In this document: piece after piece, positions 33,930-43,716 of the stretch
How positions within the stretch are numbered: the stretch's first letter is position 1
Layout: the number at the start of each line of letters is the position of its first letter
Source: Xenorhabdus thuongxuanensis
GTDB taxonomy: Bacteria; Pseudomonadota; Gammaproteobacteria; Enterobacterales; Enterobacteriaceae
DNA: 64,000 bases
NCBI RefSeq assembly: GCF_001908095.1
Contig: NZ_MKGR01000005.1
Span: 81,439-145,438 of the forward strand
Direction: 5' to 3'
Notes under the pieces: generated by a model
The model's database searches: none
What the model saw: the letters and a program-made list of their open reading frames with translations, nothing else
What the model was told of the DNA's origin: nothing
Made by a program: the position numbers and the translations under genes

Positions 33930-34022
33930 GTTGTGCTCCTGTTAAATAGACTAACCATTTGATTTGATTAGATTGGATATCTTAGTTTGGTAACTGAATT
34001 TTATTTTTGAGCGCCGGCAGGT

Positions 34023-34052
34023 AAAAAAAACCCGCGCATGGCGCGGGTTTTT
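34023..34052 (-). terminator. Leucine operon attenuator terminator
   Basis: A perfect stem CCCGCGC/GCGCGGG (34031-34037 with 34041-34047) with A/T extension, followed on the minus strand by eight U. It lies between leuL and leuA and fits transcription attenuation by leucine tRNA supply. Confidence 0.9.
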
Positions 34053-34077
34053 ATGTCTGATGGAGGTTAACTTATCC

Positions 34078-34155
34078 CTATTTTCCATCTACCAGCATAC
34101 CGCGCGCATTAAAGGCGATAATTAGTAGGCTTAGTAGAAGAACAGAATGAATCAT
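34078..34155 (-). CDS. leuL: leu operon leader peptide
   Basis: A 25-codon frame that reads MIHSVLLLSLL then IIAFNARGMLVDGK. Leucine codons cluster (five of seven residues at positions 6-11 plus one later), as in E. coli leuL whose four consecutive leucines sense leucyl-tRNA. A good position before the attenuator stem and promoter upstream at 34210-34238 support it. GGTTAA stands before the ATG as a weak ribosome binding site. Confidence 0.85.
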   Translation of the reverse strand: MIHSVLLLSLLIIAFNARGMLVDGK

Positions 34156-34209
34156 GTGAGTTAACCTTTGTAAATTTGTTAATTTAGTTTTAATTGTCAA
34201 TGTATTTTA

Positions 34210-34238
34210 TAGATACTTTATCTAAAAAATAATGTCAA
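34210..34238 (-). promoter_or_regulatory. Putative leu operon promoter
   Basis: On the minus strand, perfect TTGACA (34233-34238), 17 bases, TATCTA (34210-34215), about 55 bases before leuL. The E. coli leu promoter also has TTGACA with a poor -10. Confidence 0.5.
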
Positions 34239-34827
34239 GCAGTATAAGTACGAATTTAGTGTGGATTGTGCACATTTTTGGTTTTTTATTGAACAATTGT
34301 TGAGCTTAGTGACTATTTTTTACATTTTTAGCGATGTTTTTATCTATTTTTTGTATCAATATATGGAGTAAAATCCTGCCCTGATGGATAATAAATGGGA
34401 TGCCTGTTATTTTATACAGTCAACTACCTTTCTAAGGAACAAGGATAGATGGATGTTAACCACAGTGTTTTAGGTTAAGAAATCATAACCATATAGAATA
34501 TTAATAAATTGTATTTTGATAGATTGGAGTTTCATTATTGGCTAATTGTTTGCGATACAGTCATTAGTGTAATTTTAGTTATAGCCATTAATATATAAGA
34601 AATTAATATTCATTCCTATAAAAATATTACGATTACGTAGATAAAAATATATTGGTTATGCATATTTTGGTTTTTGTACAAAAATGAATCTCAGTTTATT
34701 TTCTAAAAAATTTGGGTAATTAATCTTATGAATGGCTAAGGCTGTTTGTGATATTGAGCTGTTGCATTTAGATACAGTAAATATCCATATTTAATGAGAG
34801 AACTGCTATGTTTAATGGAGTGAAATA
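34239..34827. other. AT-rich region upstream of leuO
   Basis: About 590 bases of very AT-rich DNA with no coding sequence, between the leu promoter and leuO. Such DNA is the preferred target of H-NS, which silences leuO in E. coli; H-NS binding here is inferred from composition only. Confidence 0.5.
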
Positions 34828-35775
34828 ATGACGGAATACGACTCAATAGCGACAGAAAAAAAAGAATCATGCGATATTCAATTGCGTGGTGTGGATCTTA
34901 ATTTGCTGACTGTTTTTAATACTGTAATGCAAATGCAGAATATTACACGCGCCGCTCAGGCATTGGGAATGTCACAACCGGCTGTCAGTAATGCAGTTGC
35001 ACGTTTGAAGACGATGTTCGGTGATGAATTGTTTGTTCGTTATGGCCGAGGTATTCAGCCAACGGCGCGGGCAAAACAGCTTTTTGGACCGCTTAAGCAG
35101 GCACTGCAAATTGTTCATAATGAACTGCCTGGAGTGGGATTTGATCCCAGCAAGAGTACAAGGGTATTTAATCTCTCTATTTGTAGTCCCCTTGATATTC
35201 GTTTAGCTGCTCAAATTGTTGGGCAGATAAAAAAACAGGCTTCTAATATCGAAATTGTCATTAAAACACAAATTAATGATGATATTGAGGAGCAATTAAA
35301 ATATCAGGAAATAGAATTTGTCATCAGTTATAACCAATTAGAATGTCCTAATTTCCATAATTATTCTCTGTTTAATGATGAATTAGTTCTGGCCGTTTCT
35401 AAACATCATCCTAGAATTAGTAAGGGAATTACTCAGCAACAATTGCAGGAAGAAAGACATGCCATAGTTGCATTGGATAACATAGATTCATTTAGTAAAC
35501 CTCACTATGAAAATAACGAATTATTGCGTTCTGTTTCTTATCAAGGAACGGATTTAAATAGCGTTCTTAATATTGTCTCTCAGACTTATTTAGTTGCCAT
35601 AGTACCAAAATGGATGGTTGAACACTATTCCGAACAGTTAAATATCTGTTCAGTATCTTTGCCTAATGGTCCGATTTTTCGTCCTTGCTATTTGATATGG
35701 CATGGTGCAACAGATCGGGATAAAGGCCATCAGTGGATGAAATCACTGTTAAGCCATCTTGGTGAACAAAAATAG
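34828..35775 (+). CDS. leuO: LysR-family regulator LeuO
   Basis: A LysR-type transcription factor that counteracts H-NS and controls many stress and virulence genes. At 315 residues it matches E. coli (314). The winged helix-turn-helix (residues 23-85) contains VDLNLLTVF and QNITRAAQALGMSQPAVSNA; the rest is the co-inducer domain. It is divergent from leuLAB and upstream of ilvIH as in E. coli. In Photorhabdus and Xenorhabdus LeuO affects natural-product genes, according to general knowledge. One gene (acyl-CoA synthetase-like) is inserted between it and ilvI. Confidence 0.95.
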   Translation: MTEYDSIATEKKESCDIQLRGVDLNLLTVFNTVMQMQNITRAAQALGMSQPAVSNAVARLKTMFGDELFVRYGRGIQPTARAKQLFGPLKQALQIVHNELPGVGFDPSKSTRVFNLSICSPLDIRLAAQIVGQIKKQASNIEIVIKTQINDDIEEQLKYQEIEFVISYNQLECPNFHNYSLFNDELVLAVSKHHPRISKGITQQQLQEERHAIVALDNIDSFSKPHYENNELLRSVSYQGTDLNSVLNIVSQTYLVAIVPKWMVEHYSEQLNICSVSLPNGPIFRPCYLIWHGATDRDKGHQWMKSLLSHLGEQK

Positions 35776-35934
35776 ATCACATGAAAGTAGAACGAGGGAG
35801 AAGATATCAAAAATGGACTTCCCCCTTTTACCAGGAATGAGTAGACTGCGCGAAAATAGCTAACATCTGTAAGCTGAAAGTAGGTAATACACTTACTAAA
35901 AATGCTGAATGAAATACTTATACAGGAATATATT

Positions 35935-37737
35935 GTGATAACAGATCCTCTGCACTCCTATCACTTGGTTAACCGATTGCAGCAGCAATTCAATGAATAT
36001 CCAGAAAAAATTGCTTTTCGGCAGTGGTCTCCATCAGAACAACTGGAAATGAATTGGCGACAGGTTGAATGTACAACGAGATCGGTGGCAAAAGCATTAC
36101 TGTCATTGAAAGTAGAAGTGCAGGGGAAAGTGGGTATTTTTGCGCAGAATTGTATGGCATGGTCATTGGCTGACTTAGCTATCCTTCAGCTTCGGGCTGT
36201 GACCGTGCCATTGTATGCGACCAATACTTGTGAGCAGGCTGCATTTATTCTTAATGATGCAGGAATACAGGTGTTATTTGTTGGTGGGCAGGAACAGTAC
36301 GATATTGCAGTAACACTAATCGAACTGTGTCCTAAACTTGCTCATCTTATTGTCATGGATGAATCTGTAGACTTGAAAGAATGTCCGCAAGCATTGTATT
36401 TATCCGCCTTGATTAACAATGACTATTCGCAATATCAGGCAGAACTTAATAGCCGTATTGCGAGTCAGGATTTAAATGACCTTTTCACGCTAATCTACAC
36501 CTCTGGTACAACAGGAGAGCCAAAAGGGGTGATGCTGGATTATCGGAATATGGCGGCACAGCTTTATCTGCATGACCAGAGGTTAACATTGACCAACCAG
36601 GATGTCTCACTCTGCTTTCTGCCGCTATCCCATATTTTTGAGCGGGCGTGGAGTTATTATGTCATGCACACTGGTGCCCTGAACGTCTATTTAACAGAGA
36701 CTAATCTTGTGCGTGAAGCTATGTCTGATGTGCATCCGACAGTGATGTGTTCTGTCCCCCGTTTTTATGAAAAAGTGCATAGTGCGATCTTAGAAAAAGT
36801 TTCTCGCGCGCCTTTTTGGCGTAGGATGATTTTTAATTGGGCATTGAAGCGGGGAGAAGAGCGTTGGGTGCGTCAGCAGAAGAATAAAAAAGGATGCCCA
36901 TTCACACGCTGTAGTTATCGATTGGCTGACAAATTGGTGTTGAACAAGCTCCGTGGGCTTTTGGGAGGACGAGTGCGTTTCTTGCCGGTGGCGGGAGCAC
37001 GCCTTGATGATACTATCACCCGTTTTTTTCTATCCATTGGCCTGAATATCAAATATGGATATGGTATGACAGAAACTTGTGCCACGGTATCTTGCTGGGA
37101 AGAAAAAAATTATCTGTTAGGCTCAATTGGTACGCCATTGCCTGGGATTGATGTTCGCATTAGTGCGGAAGGGGAGATCCAGATGCGTGGTCCTATTGTA
37201 ATGAAAGGTTACTTCAATCGCCCAGAGGAAACTGTCCATGCTTTTACGGAGGATGGTTGGTTGCGGACAGGCGATGCCGGAAGGTTAGACGATAATGATA
37301 ATCTGTTTATTACCGAGCGCTTGAAAGACTTGATGAAAACGTCAACAGGTAAATATATTGCGCCACAAATGATTGAAGGGATGTTAGGGCAGGATCGTTT
37401 TATTGAACATATTGCAGTCATTGCTGATTCCCGCCAATTCGTTTCTGCTCTGATTGTTCCCAGTTATGAAGCGCTGGAAGAATACGCGAAATCTATCAAT
37501 CTCCATTATCGCGATCGCCTTGAACTGTTGTGTAATCATCAGGTTATAGCTCTGTTTGAACGGCGCTTAAAGGAAATGCAGAAAAATGTTGTCAAATTCC
37601 ATCAGGTCAAACGATTTATTCTTTTGCCAGAAGCCTTTTCAATGGAAAAAGGAGAATTAACACCGACATTAAAATTACGTCGTAAGGTTATTTCTCAGCG
37701 TTATCAGCGCGAAATTGAATCTATGTATCGGGATTGA
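35935..37737 (+). CDS. AMP-dependent acyl-CoA synthetase (long-chain, FadD15-like)
   Basis: ANL-family adenylate-forming enzyme that activates a carboxylic acid, probably a long-chain fatty acid, to an acyl-CoA. The P-loop-like YTSGTTGEPKGV near 195, the YGMTET motif near 378, and the hinge TGDAGRLDD near 446 with the late ERLKDLMKTSTGKYI (catalytic lysine) are intact. I start at GTG 35935, with AGGA seven bases upstream, giving 600 residues; an ATG at 35902 adds eleven. It is inserted between leuO and ilvI, unlike E. coli. The substrate is not determined. Confidence 0.85.
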   Translation: MITDPLHSYHLVNRLQQQFNEYPEKIAFRQWSPSEQLEMNWRQVECTTRSVAKALLSLKVEVQGKVGIFAQNCMAWSLADLAILQLRAVTVPLYATNTCEQAAFILNDAGIQVLFVGGQEQYDIAVTLIELCPKLAHLIVMDESVDLKECPQALYLSALINNDYSQYQAELNSRIASQDLNDLFTLIYTSGTTGEPKGVMLDYRNMAAQLYLHDQRLTLTNQDVSLCFLPLSHIFERAWSYYVMHTGALNVYLTETNLVREAMSDVHPTVMCSVPRFYEKVHSAILEKVSRAPFWRRMIFNWALKRGEERWVRQQKNKKGCPFTRCSYRLADKLVLNKLRGLLGGRVRFLPVAGARLDDTITRFFLSIGLNIKYGYGMTETCATVSCWEEKNYLLGSIGTPLPGIDVRISAEGEIQMRGPIVMKGYFNRPEETVHAFTEDGWLRTGDAGRLDDNDNLFITERLKDLMKTSTGKYIAPQMIEGMLGQDRFIEHIAVIADSRQFVSALIVPSYEALEEYAKSINLHYRDRLELLCNHQVIALFERRLKEMQKNVVKFHQVKRFILLPEAFSMEKGELTPTLKLRRKVISQRYQREIESMYRD

Positions 37738-37830
37738 AAATAGATAAAAGTTCGGCTCTTCTTCAACGGATGTTTTCAATATGTAAATTGATGTTTGCTA
37801 ACACTTGTATCTAACGTTATGTTAGTTAAT

Positions 37831-37878
37831 GTAGCGTTATCGAAATAGTACGTTATCAAAATAGTACGTTATCAAAAT
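37831..37878 (+). repeat. Three tandem 16-bp repeats upstream of ilvI
   Basis: AGTACGTTATCAAAAT occurs twice in a row (37847-37862, 37863-37878), preceded by a degenerate copy (37831-37846). A further CGTTAT lies at 37815. The repeats end 120 bases before the ilvI start, a region that binds Lrp in E. coli. Confidence 0.8.
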
Positions 37879-37998
37879 AACGTTGAACGTAATTCACTCT
37901 CTATAAATAAAAATAGAATGGGATAAATAAGGTAACTTTTTCGTTACCTTATGAAATTCAGACAATTAACTTGCAAACAGAGCCTGGAGGCAAACTCG

Positions 37999-39729
37999 AT
38001 GGAGATGTTGTCAGGAGCCGAAATGGTTGTCAGATCGCTAATCGATCAAGGCGTTGAACATGTGTTCGGTTATCCGGGCGGGGCGGTACTGGATATTTAT
38101 GATGCCCTGCATACGCTTGGGGGAATCGAACATATTTTAGTGCGCCATGAACAGGGTGCTGTTCATATGGCGGATGGATATGCGCGTAGTACGGGAAAAG
38201 TTGGGGTTGTTTTAGTCACTTCAGGGCCAGGGGCAACGAATGCCGTCACAGGCATTGCAACGGCATATATGGATTCAATTCCTATGGTCGTGTTATCTGG
38301 TCAGGTTGCCAGTTCCCTGATAGGTAATGATGCTTTTCAAGAGTGCGATATGGTGGGAATTTCCCGTCCCATCGTGAAGCATAGTTTTCTGGTGAAAAAA
38401 GCAGAAGATATCCCAAATACAATTAAAAAAGCTTTTTACCTGGCTGCAAGTGGTCGACCCGGGCCTGTTGTTATCGATTTTCCCAAAGATACTGTCAACC
38501 CTACATTGAAATTCCCGTATGTGTATCCTGAAAAAGTTAACATGCGTTCTTATAACCCTACTGTTCAGGGACACAAGGGGCAAATTAAACGTGTATTGAA
38601 GACGCTGATGAGGGCAAAAAAACCCGTGATTTATGTCGGGGGTGGTGCCATAAATTCAGCATGTACGACTGAATTGTTGAAGTTGGCTGAACATTTTCAC
38701 ATTCCGGTCGTCAGTTCGTTGATGGGATTAGGTGCATTTCCTGCAACACATCGCCAAAGCTTAGGAATGCTGGGGATGCACGGGACTTTTGAAGCGAATA
38801 AAGCAATGCACAACTCTGATGTTATTTTTGCAGTGGGTGTGCGTTTTGACGATCGAACAACCAATAATTTGGAAAAATATTGCCCGGAAGCAACTGTATT
38901 ACATATTGATATCGATCCAACCTCAATTTCAAAAACGGTAACAGCAGATATCCCTATTGTTGGTGATGCTAAACAGGTACTTGGTCAGATGCTGGAATTA
39001 TTGGATTCCATAGAAGAAGATACCCAAGATCCTGATGCCCTGAAAGATTGGTGGCTTTCGATTGAACAATGGCGCAGCCGCAAGTGTCTTGATTATGATC
39101 ACACGACAGCGAAGATCAAGCCACAGGCGGTCATTGAAACCCTTTATCGTCTAACCAAAGGGGAAGCCTATATTGCGTCAGATGTTGGCCAGCATCAGAT
39201 GTTTGCTGCTTTGTATTACCCATTTGATAAACCAAGACGTTGGATCAATTCTGGTGGTTTAGGAACGATGGGGTTTGGCTTGCCTGCTGCGCTCGGCGTG
39301 AAGCTGGCGAAGCCTGAAGCCACGGTAGTGTGTGTAACAGGGGATGGCAGTATTCAGATGAATATTCAAGAATTGTCTACTGCCTTGCAATATGGTCTGC
39401 CTGTTCTGGTGCTGAATCTGAATAACCGTTTCTTGGGTATGGTGAAACAATGGCAGGATATGATATACGCGGGTCGTCATTCTCAATCCTACATGGAATC
39501 CCTGCCTGATTTCGTCAAATTGGCAGAGTCTTATGGGCATATTGGCGTCTCCATCCAAACTTATGATGAGTTGGAGGCTAAATTGACCCAAGCACTGCAT
39601 GAAGTCACTGAAAATCAACGTTTGGTTTTTGTGGATGTTACCGTTGACGAAACAGAACATGTTTATCCAATGCAGATCCGAGGCGGAGCAATGGATGAAA
39701 TGTGGTTAAGCAAAACAGAGAGGACCTGA
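37999..39729 (+). CDS. ilvI: Acetolactate synthase 3 large subunit
   Basis: Thiamine-pyrophosphate enzyme for the first common step of valine, leucine and isoleucine synthesis. ATG 37999 follows GGAGG and gives 576 residues beginning [11 protein letters not shown] as in E. coli. [12 protein letters not shown] near 24, the catalytic glutamate in [11 protein letters not shown] near 48, the flavin-binding middle domain and the TPP motif [15 protein letters not shown] near 450 are present. An earlier in-frame ATG at 37951 has no ribosome binding site. It overlaps no gene; ilvH follows two bases after its stop. Confidence 0.97.
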   Translation: MEMLSGAEMVVRSLIDQGVEHVFGYPGGAVLDIYDALHTLGGIEHILVRHEQGAVHMADGYARSTGKVGVVLVTSGPGATNAVTGIATAYMDSIPMVVLSGQVASSLIGNDAFQECDMVGISRPIVKHSFLVKKAEDIPNTIKKAFYLAASGRPGPVVIDFPKDTVNPTLKFPYVYPEKVNMRSYNPTVQGHKGQIKRVLKTLMRAKKPVIYVGGGAINSACTTELLKLAEHFHIPVVSSLMGLGAFPATHRQSLGMLGMHGTFEANKAMHNSDVIFAVGVRFDDRTTNNLEKYCPEATVLHIDIDPTSISKTVTADIPIVGDAKQVLGQMLELLDSIEEDTQDPDALKDWWLSIEQWRSRKCLDYDHTTAKIKPQAVIETLYRLTKGEAYIASDVGQHQMFAALYYPFDKPRRWINSGGLGTMGFGLPAALGVKLAKPEATVVCVTGDGSIQMNIQELSTALQYGLPVLVLNLNNRFLGMVKQWQDMIYAGRHSQSYMESLPDFVKLAESYGHIGVSIQTYDELEAKLTQALHEVTENQRLVFVDVTVDETEHVYPMQIRGGAMDEMWLSKTERT

Positions 39730-39731
39730 TC

Positions 39732-40223
39732 ATGCGCCGGATTTTGTCTGTATTACTTGAAAATGAATCGGGAGCATTATCCCGCGTGGTTGGCTTGTTT
39801 TCCCAACGGGGTTATAACATCGAAAGCTTGACTGTTGCTCCTACTGAAGATCCTACATTGTCACGTATGACTATCCAAACCAAAGGTGATGCCAAGGTAT
39901 TGGAACAAATTGAAAAGCAATTGCATAAATTGGTGGATGTATTGCGGGTCAATGAATTAACAGCAGGGCCTCATGTTGAGCGGGAAATCATGCTGGCTAA
40001 ATTACAAGCCAGTGGATACGCACGGGAAGAGATTAAACGCAGCACAGATATTTTTCGCGGGCAGATCGTTGATGTGACTTCAACACTCTATACCGTCCAA
40101 TTAGTCGGAACGAGTGAAAAACTGGACGCTTTTCTTGATTCAGTCAGAGAAGTGGCTGAGATCGTCGAAGTAGCGCGCTCGGGCATAGTTGGTGTCTCTC
40201 GCGGAGATAAAATTATGCGATGA
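39732..40223 (+). CDS. ilvH: Acetolactate synthase 3 small subunit
   Basis: Regulatory subunit that activates IlvI and confers valine inhibition. 163 residues as in E. coli. The N-terminal ACT domain begins [22 protein letters not shown]; the C-terminal ACT_5 part follows. ATG 39732 stands two bases after the ilvI stop, with GAGGA upstream. Followed by a terminator at 40263. Confidence 0.97.
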   Translation: MRRILSVLLENESGALSRVVGLFSQRGYNIESLTVAPTEDPTLSRMTIQTKGDAKVLEQIEKQLHKLVDVLRVNELTAGPHVEREIMLAKLQASGYAREEIKRSTDIFRGQIVDVTSTLYTVQLVGTSEKLDAFLDSVREVAEIVEVARSGIVGVSRGDKIMR

Positions 40224-40262
40224 AAAATCGTAATCTGCGGGTTAAAATACAGATATTCATTG

Positions 40263-40288
40263 AGCCCTACTGTAAAGTAGGGCTTTTT
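40263..40288 (+). terminator. Rho-independent terminator of ilvIH
   Basis: A perfect 9-bp stem (40263-40271 with 40276-40284), four-base loop GTAA, then TTTT, 40 bases after the ilvH stop. Confidence 0.9.
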
Positions 40289-40311
40289 CATAATCTTACT
40301 GAGGGGTTAAT

Positions 40312-41319
40312 GTGAAACTGGATGAGATCGCCCGCTTAGCAGGTGTTTCACGTACTACGGCCAGTTATGTCATCAATGGTAAAGCCAAGCAGTATCGGGT
40401 CAGCGATAAAACGGTAGAAAAAGTGATGGCAGTGGTCAAGGAACATAATTATCATCCTAATGCTGTCGCCGCTGGCCTTCGGGCGGGAAGAACCCGTTCA
40501 ATTGGTTTAGTCATACCCGACCTGGAAAATACGAGCTACACACGTATTGCCAATTATCTTGAACGTCAGGCACGGCAACGTGGCTACCAGTTGTTGATCG
40601 CATGTTCTGAAGATCAGCCTGATAATGAAATGCGCTGTGTTGAACATCTTTTGCAACGTCAGGTTGACGCGATCATTGTTTCTACCGCTTTGCCGCCTGA
40701 GCATCCTTTCTACCAGCGTTGGGCAAATCGCTCATTGCCAATCATCGCACTTGACCGTGCCCTGGACAGCGAACATTTTATCAGTGTGGTTGGGGATGAT
40801 CTCGAAGATGCGAAGATGCTGGCACAGGAATTGCGTCAATTCCCGGCTGAATCTGTCCTTTATTTGGGAGCATTACCTGAATTATCGGTCAGTTTTTTGC
40901 GTGAACAAGGCTTCCGTGAAGCGTGGGAACATGATCCACGGGAAGTAAACTATCTTTATGCCAATAGCTATGAACGTGAAGCTGCGGCAGAAGTATTTGC
41001 ATCGTGGTTGGAAGCAAACCTCGTTCCTCAGGCTTTGTATACGACTTCATTTGCGTTACTTCAGGGCGTCATGGATACGCTTCTCAAGCGCAGTGGCCGG
41101 TTACCAAGTCAATTGGTTATTGCTACATTTGGTGATCATGAGTTGCTTGATTTCCTTGAATGTCCGGTATTATCGGTGGCACAACGCCATCGTGATGTTG
41201 CTGAACGTGCCCTTGAACTGGTATTAGCCAGTTTGGATGAAAAGCAGCGTCCAACCCCCGGAATAACCCGAATGCGTCGTCATCTATGTCGTCGCGGTAA
41301 GTTAAGTCGAAAAGCCTGA
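40312..41319 (+). CDS. cra: Catabolite repressor/activator Cra (FruR)
   Basis: LacI-family regulator of carbon flow that loses DNA binding when fructose-1-phosphate or fructose-1,6-bisphosphate is present. GTG start with GAGGGG upstream; 335 residues (E. coli 334). The helix-turn-helix [22 protein letters not shown] is at the N-terminus, followed by the periplasmic-binding-protein fold. A weak terminator hairpin (41326-41346) follows. Order leuO-ilvIH-cra-mraZ equals E. coli apart from the inserted acyl-CoA synthetase gene. Confidence 0.97.
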   Translation: MKLDEIARLAGVSRTTASYVINGKAKQYRVSDKTVEKVMAVVKEHNYHPNAVAAGLRAGRTRSIGLVIPDLENTSYTRIANYLERQARQRGYQLLIACSEDQPDNEMRCVEHLLQRQVDAIIVSTALPPEHPFYQRWANRSLPIIALDRALDSEHFISVVGDDLEDAKMLAQELRQFPAESVLYLGALPELSVSFLREQGFREAWEHDPREVNYLYANSYEREAAAEVFASWLEANLVPQALYTTSFALLQGVMDTLLKRSGRLPSQLVIATFGDHELLDFLECPVLSVAQRHRDVAERALELVLASLDEKQRPTPGITRMRRHLCRRGKLSRKA

Positions 41320-41876
41320 TTGAGTACCCTCATTAAAGATGAGGGTGCTATTTGCCTGCCTAATATCATCAAAATACGCGCATTAAGGTAATTTTGAGAT
41401 TATTCTTACTAAAATTCTTCTAAATGGCTTTTTATAACCGTGAAAATCGATAATGTGTTATTTAAATTCACAAGATGAATAATTTTGTGATAAAGAGTTA
41501 TTGTTTATGTAAGTTATTTGTTGTTTGAGAGTTATTTTTTTACTTTATTGATATATAATCGTTTTATGTTTTTAGATAAATGCAAAATTTCAATATGTTA
41601 TTATTTTTTATACTGTTGTAACTTAAATATATAGTTATTATTAATAAGTTTATGTTGATTAACAATCGAGCAATAATGAGATATGGGTTACATAAATTAA
41701 TTTAAGTGGTAATTAATTGTACTAAATTCCACACTAAATAAGGCTCTCTACAGATTTATTAAATTATTGAAAATTATCATAGTGTTATCTATTATTATTA
41801 TAGCCAAAACTAAAAAATCCTTCTTTTTCTCTTCCGAATCTTTCTGTAAATCTAGCTAAAGCGCACGGGCTCTGGC

Positions 41877-41906
41877 TTGACAAGGTTTTCATACCATCCG
41901 TAAACT
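41877..41906 (+). promoter_or_regulatory. dcw cluster promoter Pmra
   Basis: Perfect TTGACA (41877-41882), 18 bases, TAAACT (41901-41906), about 61 bases before mraZ. It would drive the division and cell-wall gene cluster. Confidence 0.75.
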
Positions 41907-41914
41907 CTTAATTG

Positions 41915-41939
41915 TGGTGATTTGTGGGATAATGTGGAG
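41915..41939 (+). promoter_or_regulatory. MraZ operator repeats
   Basis: TGGTG (41915-41919), TGGGA (41925-41929) and TGGAG (41935-41939) repeat every ten bases directly after the promoter. MraZ represses its own operon through TGGG-type repeats of this spacing in E. coli. Confidence 0.75.
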
Positions 41940-41967
41940 ATTTGGGCCATCAAGGGGTAACCTGAGT

Positions 41968-42426
41968 ATGTTTCGTGGAGCAACGCTGGTTAATCTCGAT
42001 AGCAAAGGGCGGCTTACTGTACCAGCCCGATATAGAGAAATGCTGAATGAAGCATCAACAGGCCAAATGGTTTGTACTATTGATCTTCATCAGCCGTGCT
42101 TGTTGCTTTATACATTACCCGAATGGGAAATCATCGAAAAAAAATTATCTCGCTTATCCAGCATGAATCCAGCCGAACGTCGTGTTCAACGTTTGTTATT
42201 GGGACACGCCAGTGAATGTCAAATGGACAGTGCAGGACGTCTTTTATTAGCCAGCACACTGCGTCAGCACGCAGGGCTAACAAAAGAGGTCATGCTGGTT
42301 GGGCAATTTAATAAATTTGAATTGTGGGATGAACAAGTTTGGTATCAACAGGTACAGAATGATATTGCGGTTGAGCAATCCACACAAGAACCTCTATCAG
42401 CAAGGCTACAGGATTTATCACTATAA
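41968..42426 (+). CDS. mraZ: Transcriptional regulator MraZ
   Basis: Ring-forming SpoVT/AbrB-like repressor of the dcw cluster. ATG 41968 gives 152 residues, the E. coli length, beginning [16 protein letters not shown]. Two MraZ repeats each contain the D-x-x-G-R-L/I motif (DSKGRL near 10, DSAGRL near 90). First gene of the cluster; the next gene starts one base after its stop. Confidence 0.95.
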   Translation: MFRGATLVNLDSKGRLTVPARYREMLNEASTGQMVCTIDLHQPCLLLYTLPEWEIIEKKLSRLSSMNPAERRVQRLLLGHASECQMDSAGRLLLASTLRQHAGLTKEVMLVGQFNKFELWDEQVWYQQVQNDIAVEQSTQEPLSARLQDLSL

Positions 42427-42427
42427 C

Positions 42428-43372
42428 ATGGCAAATAGTCATTTTAAGCATACCAGTGTACTGCTGGATGAAGCTGTCAATGGACTGAATATTCAAGAAG
42501 ATGGAATTTATATCGATGGAACATTTGGGCGAGGGGGACATTCTCGCCTGATTTTGTCGAAATTGGGACTTAATGGACGTTTGATGGCGATCGATCGTGA
42601 CCCACAAGCCATTGAAGCGTCAAAGGCCATTACGGACAAGCGTTTTTCTATTACTCATGGGCCATTTTCTGAGTTGGCAACTTATGTAGAAGATGCTGGT
42701 TTGGTTGGAAAAATTAATGGCGTATTACTGGATTTAGGGGTTTCTTCCCCACAACTGGATGATCCTGAACGTGGTTTTTCATTTATGCGTGATGGGCCAT
42801 TGGATATGCGTATGGATACCACACGTGGGCAGTCTGCCGCAGAGTGGTTGTTAAAAGCTGAAGCAGATGACATCGCATGGGTGTTAAAAACATTTGGTGA
42901 AGAACGTTTTGCCAAGCGTATCGCGAAGGCCATTGTGGCACGCAATCAGGAACAACCTATTACGCGTACCCGAGAGCTGGCAGAGTTAATTGCTCAGGCC
43001 AGCCCGATTAAAGAAAAACATAAGCATCCGGCAACACGCAGCTTTCAGGCTATCAGAATTTACATTAACAGTGAACTGGAGGAGATAGAACGTGCATTAG
43101 ATGGCGCACTGCGCGTTCTGGCACCACAAGGGCGATTATCTGTCATCAGTTTCCACTCGTTGGAAGATCGCATAGTGAAACGCTTTATCCGACAACACAG
43201 TCAGGGGCCACAGGTTCCAGTCGGTTTGCCTCTCACGGAAGCGCAGTTAAAAACGTTGGGAGGAAGAAGTCTGAAATCCATTGGCAAAATGAAACCCTCA
43301 GAGGGTGAAGTAGCCACAAACCCAAGAGCGCGGAGCTCGGTTTTGCGGTTTGCTGAAAAGGTGGGTGAATGA
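42428..43372 (+). CDS. rsmH: 16S rRNA (cytosine-1402-N4)-methyltransferase
   Basis: Methylates N4 of C1402 in 16S rRNA with SAM. 314 residues (E. coli 313). SAM-binding GTFGRGGHS near 36, AIDRDPQA near 57 and [12 protein letters not shown] near 102 are present. I start at ATG 42428 ([13 protein letters not shown]), one base after the mraZ stop, indicating translational coupling. A longer in-frame opening from 42299 lies inside mraZ and is not used. Its stop overlaps the ftsL start. Confidence 0.96.
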   Translation: MANSHFKHTSVLLDEAVNGLNIQEDGIYIDGTFGRGGHSRLILSKLGLNGRLMAIDRDPQAIEASKAITDKRFSITHGPFSELATYVEDAGLVGKINGVLLDLGVSSPQLDDPERGFSFMRDGPLDMRMDTTRGQSAAEWLLKAEADDIAWVLKTFGEERFAKRIAKAIVARNQEQPITRTRELAELIAQASPIKEKHKHPATRSFQAIRIYINSELEEIERALDGALRVLAPQGRLSVISFHSLEDRIVKRFIRQHSQGPQVPVGLPLTEAQLKTLGGRSLKSIGKMKPSEGEVATNPRARSSVLRFAEKVGE

Positions 43373-43689
43373 TGGCTGGTGAACGTCATGGGTTAGTTGG
43401 AGTGATTGGTAACGATTTAATTCGTAATGCCAAACTCCCACTGATTTTGCTGGTAGCCGTTGTAGTTTCAGCTATCAGCGTTGTGACGGTCACACATCAG
43501 ACCCGCTTATTGACTGCGGAAAAAGAGCGTCAAGTGATCCAGCTTGATGCTCAGGATATTGAGTGGCGTAATCTGCTCCTTGAAGAGAACGCACTGGGTG
43601 ATCACAGTCGGGTTGAACGGATTGCGACTGAAAAATTGCAGATGCAACACGTTGATCCAAGTAAAGAGAATATTGTGATCACTCAATAA
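43369..43689 (+). CDS. ftsL: Cell division protein FtsL
   Basis: Bitopic inner-membrane protein that bridges FtsQ/FtsB to FtsW/FtsI in the divisome. One transmembrane segment (about residues 22-44) and a leucine-rich coiled coil follow, ending [17 protein letters not shown] as in E. coli. 106 residues here against 121, the cytoplasmic N-terminus being shorter. The ATGA overlap with rsmH couples them. Confidence 0.93.
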   Translation: MMAGERHGLVGVIGNDLIRNAKLPLILLVAVVVSAISVVTVTHQTRLLTAEKERQVIQLDAQDIEWRNLLLEENALGDHSRVERIATEKLQMQHVDPSKENIVITQ

Positions 43690-43716
43690 GTCCAGTTGAC
43701 AACCAAAAGGTGGGCG

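Larger units (their letters stand above)
41320..41967. other. cra-mraZ intergenic region
   Basis: About 650 bases. A hairpin ACCCTCAT/ATGAGGGT (41326-41346) follows cra; then some 500 very AT-rich bases without recognisable features; then the dcw promoter and MraZ repeats described separately. An in-frame start of mraZ at 41914 would read through these repeats and is not supported. Confidence 0.6.

Noticed and set aside
34239..34827. Possible origin or mobile element upstream of leuO
   Set aside because: Only AT-richness supports it; no DnaA boxes, repeats or transposase fragments were seen.
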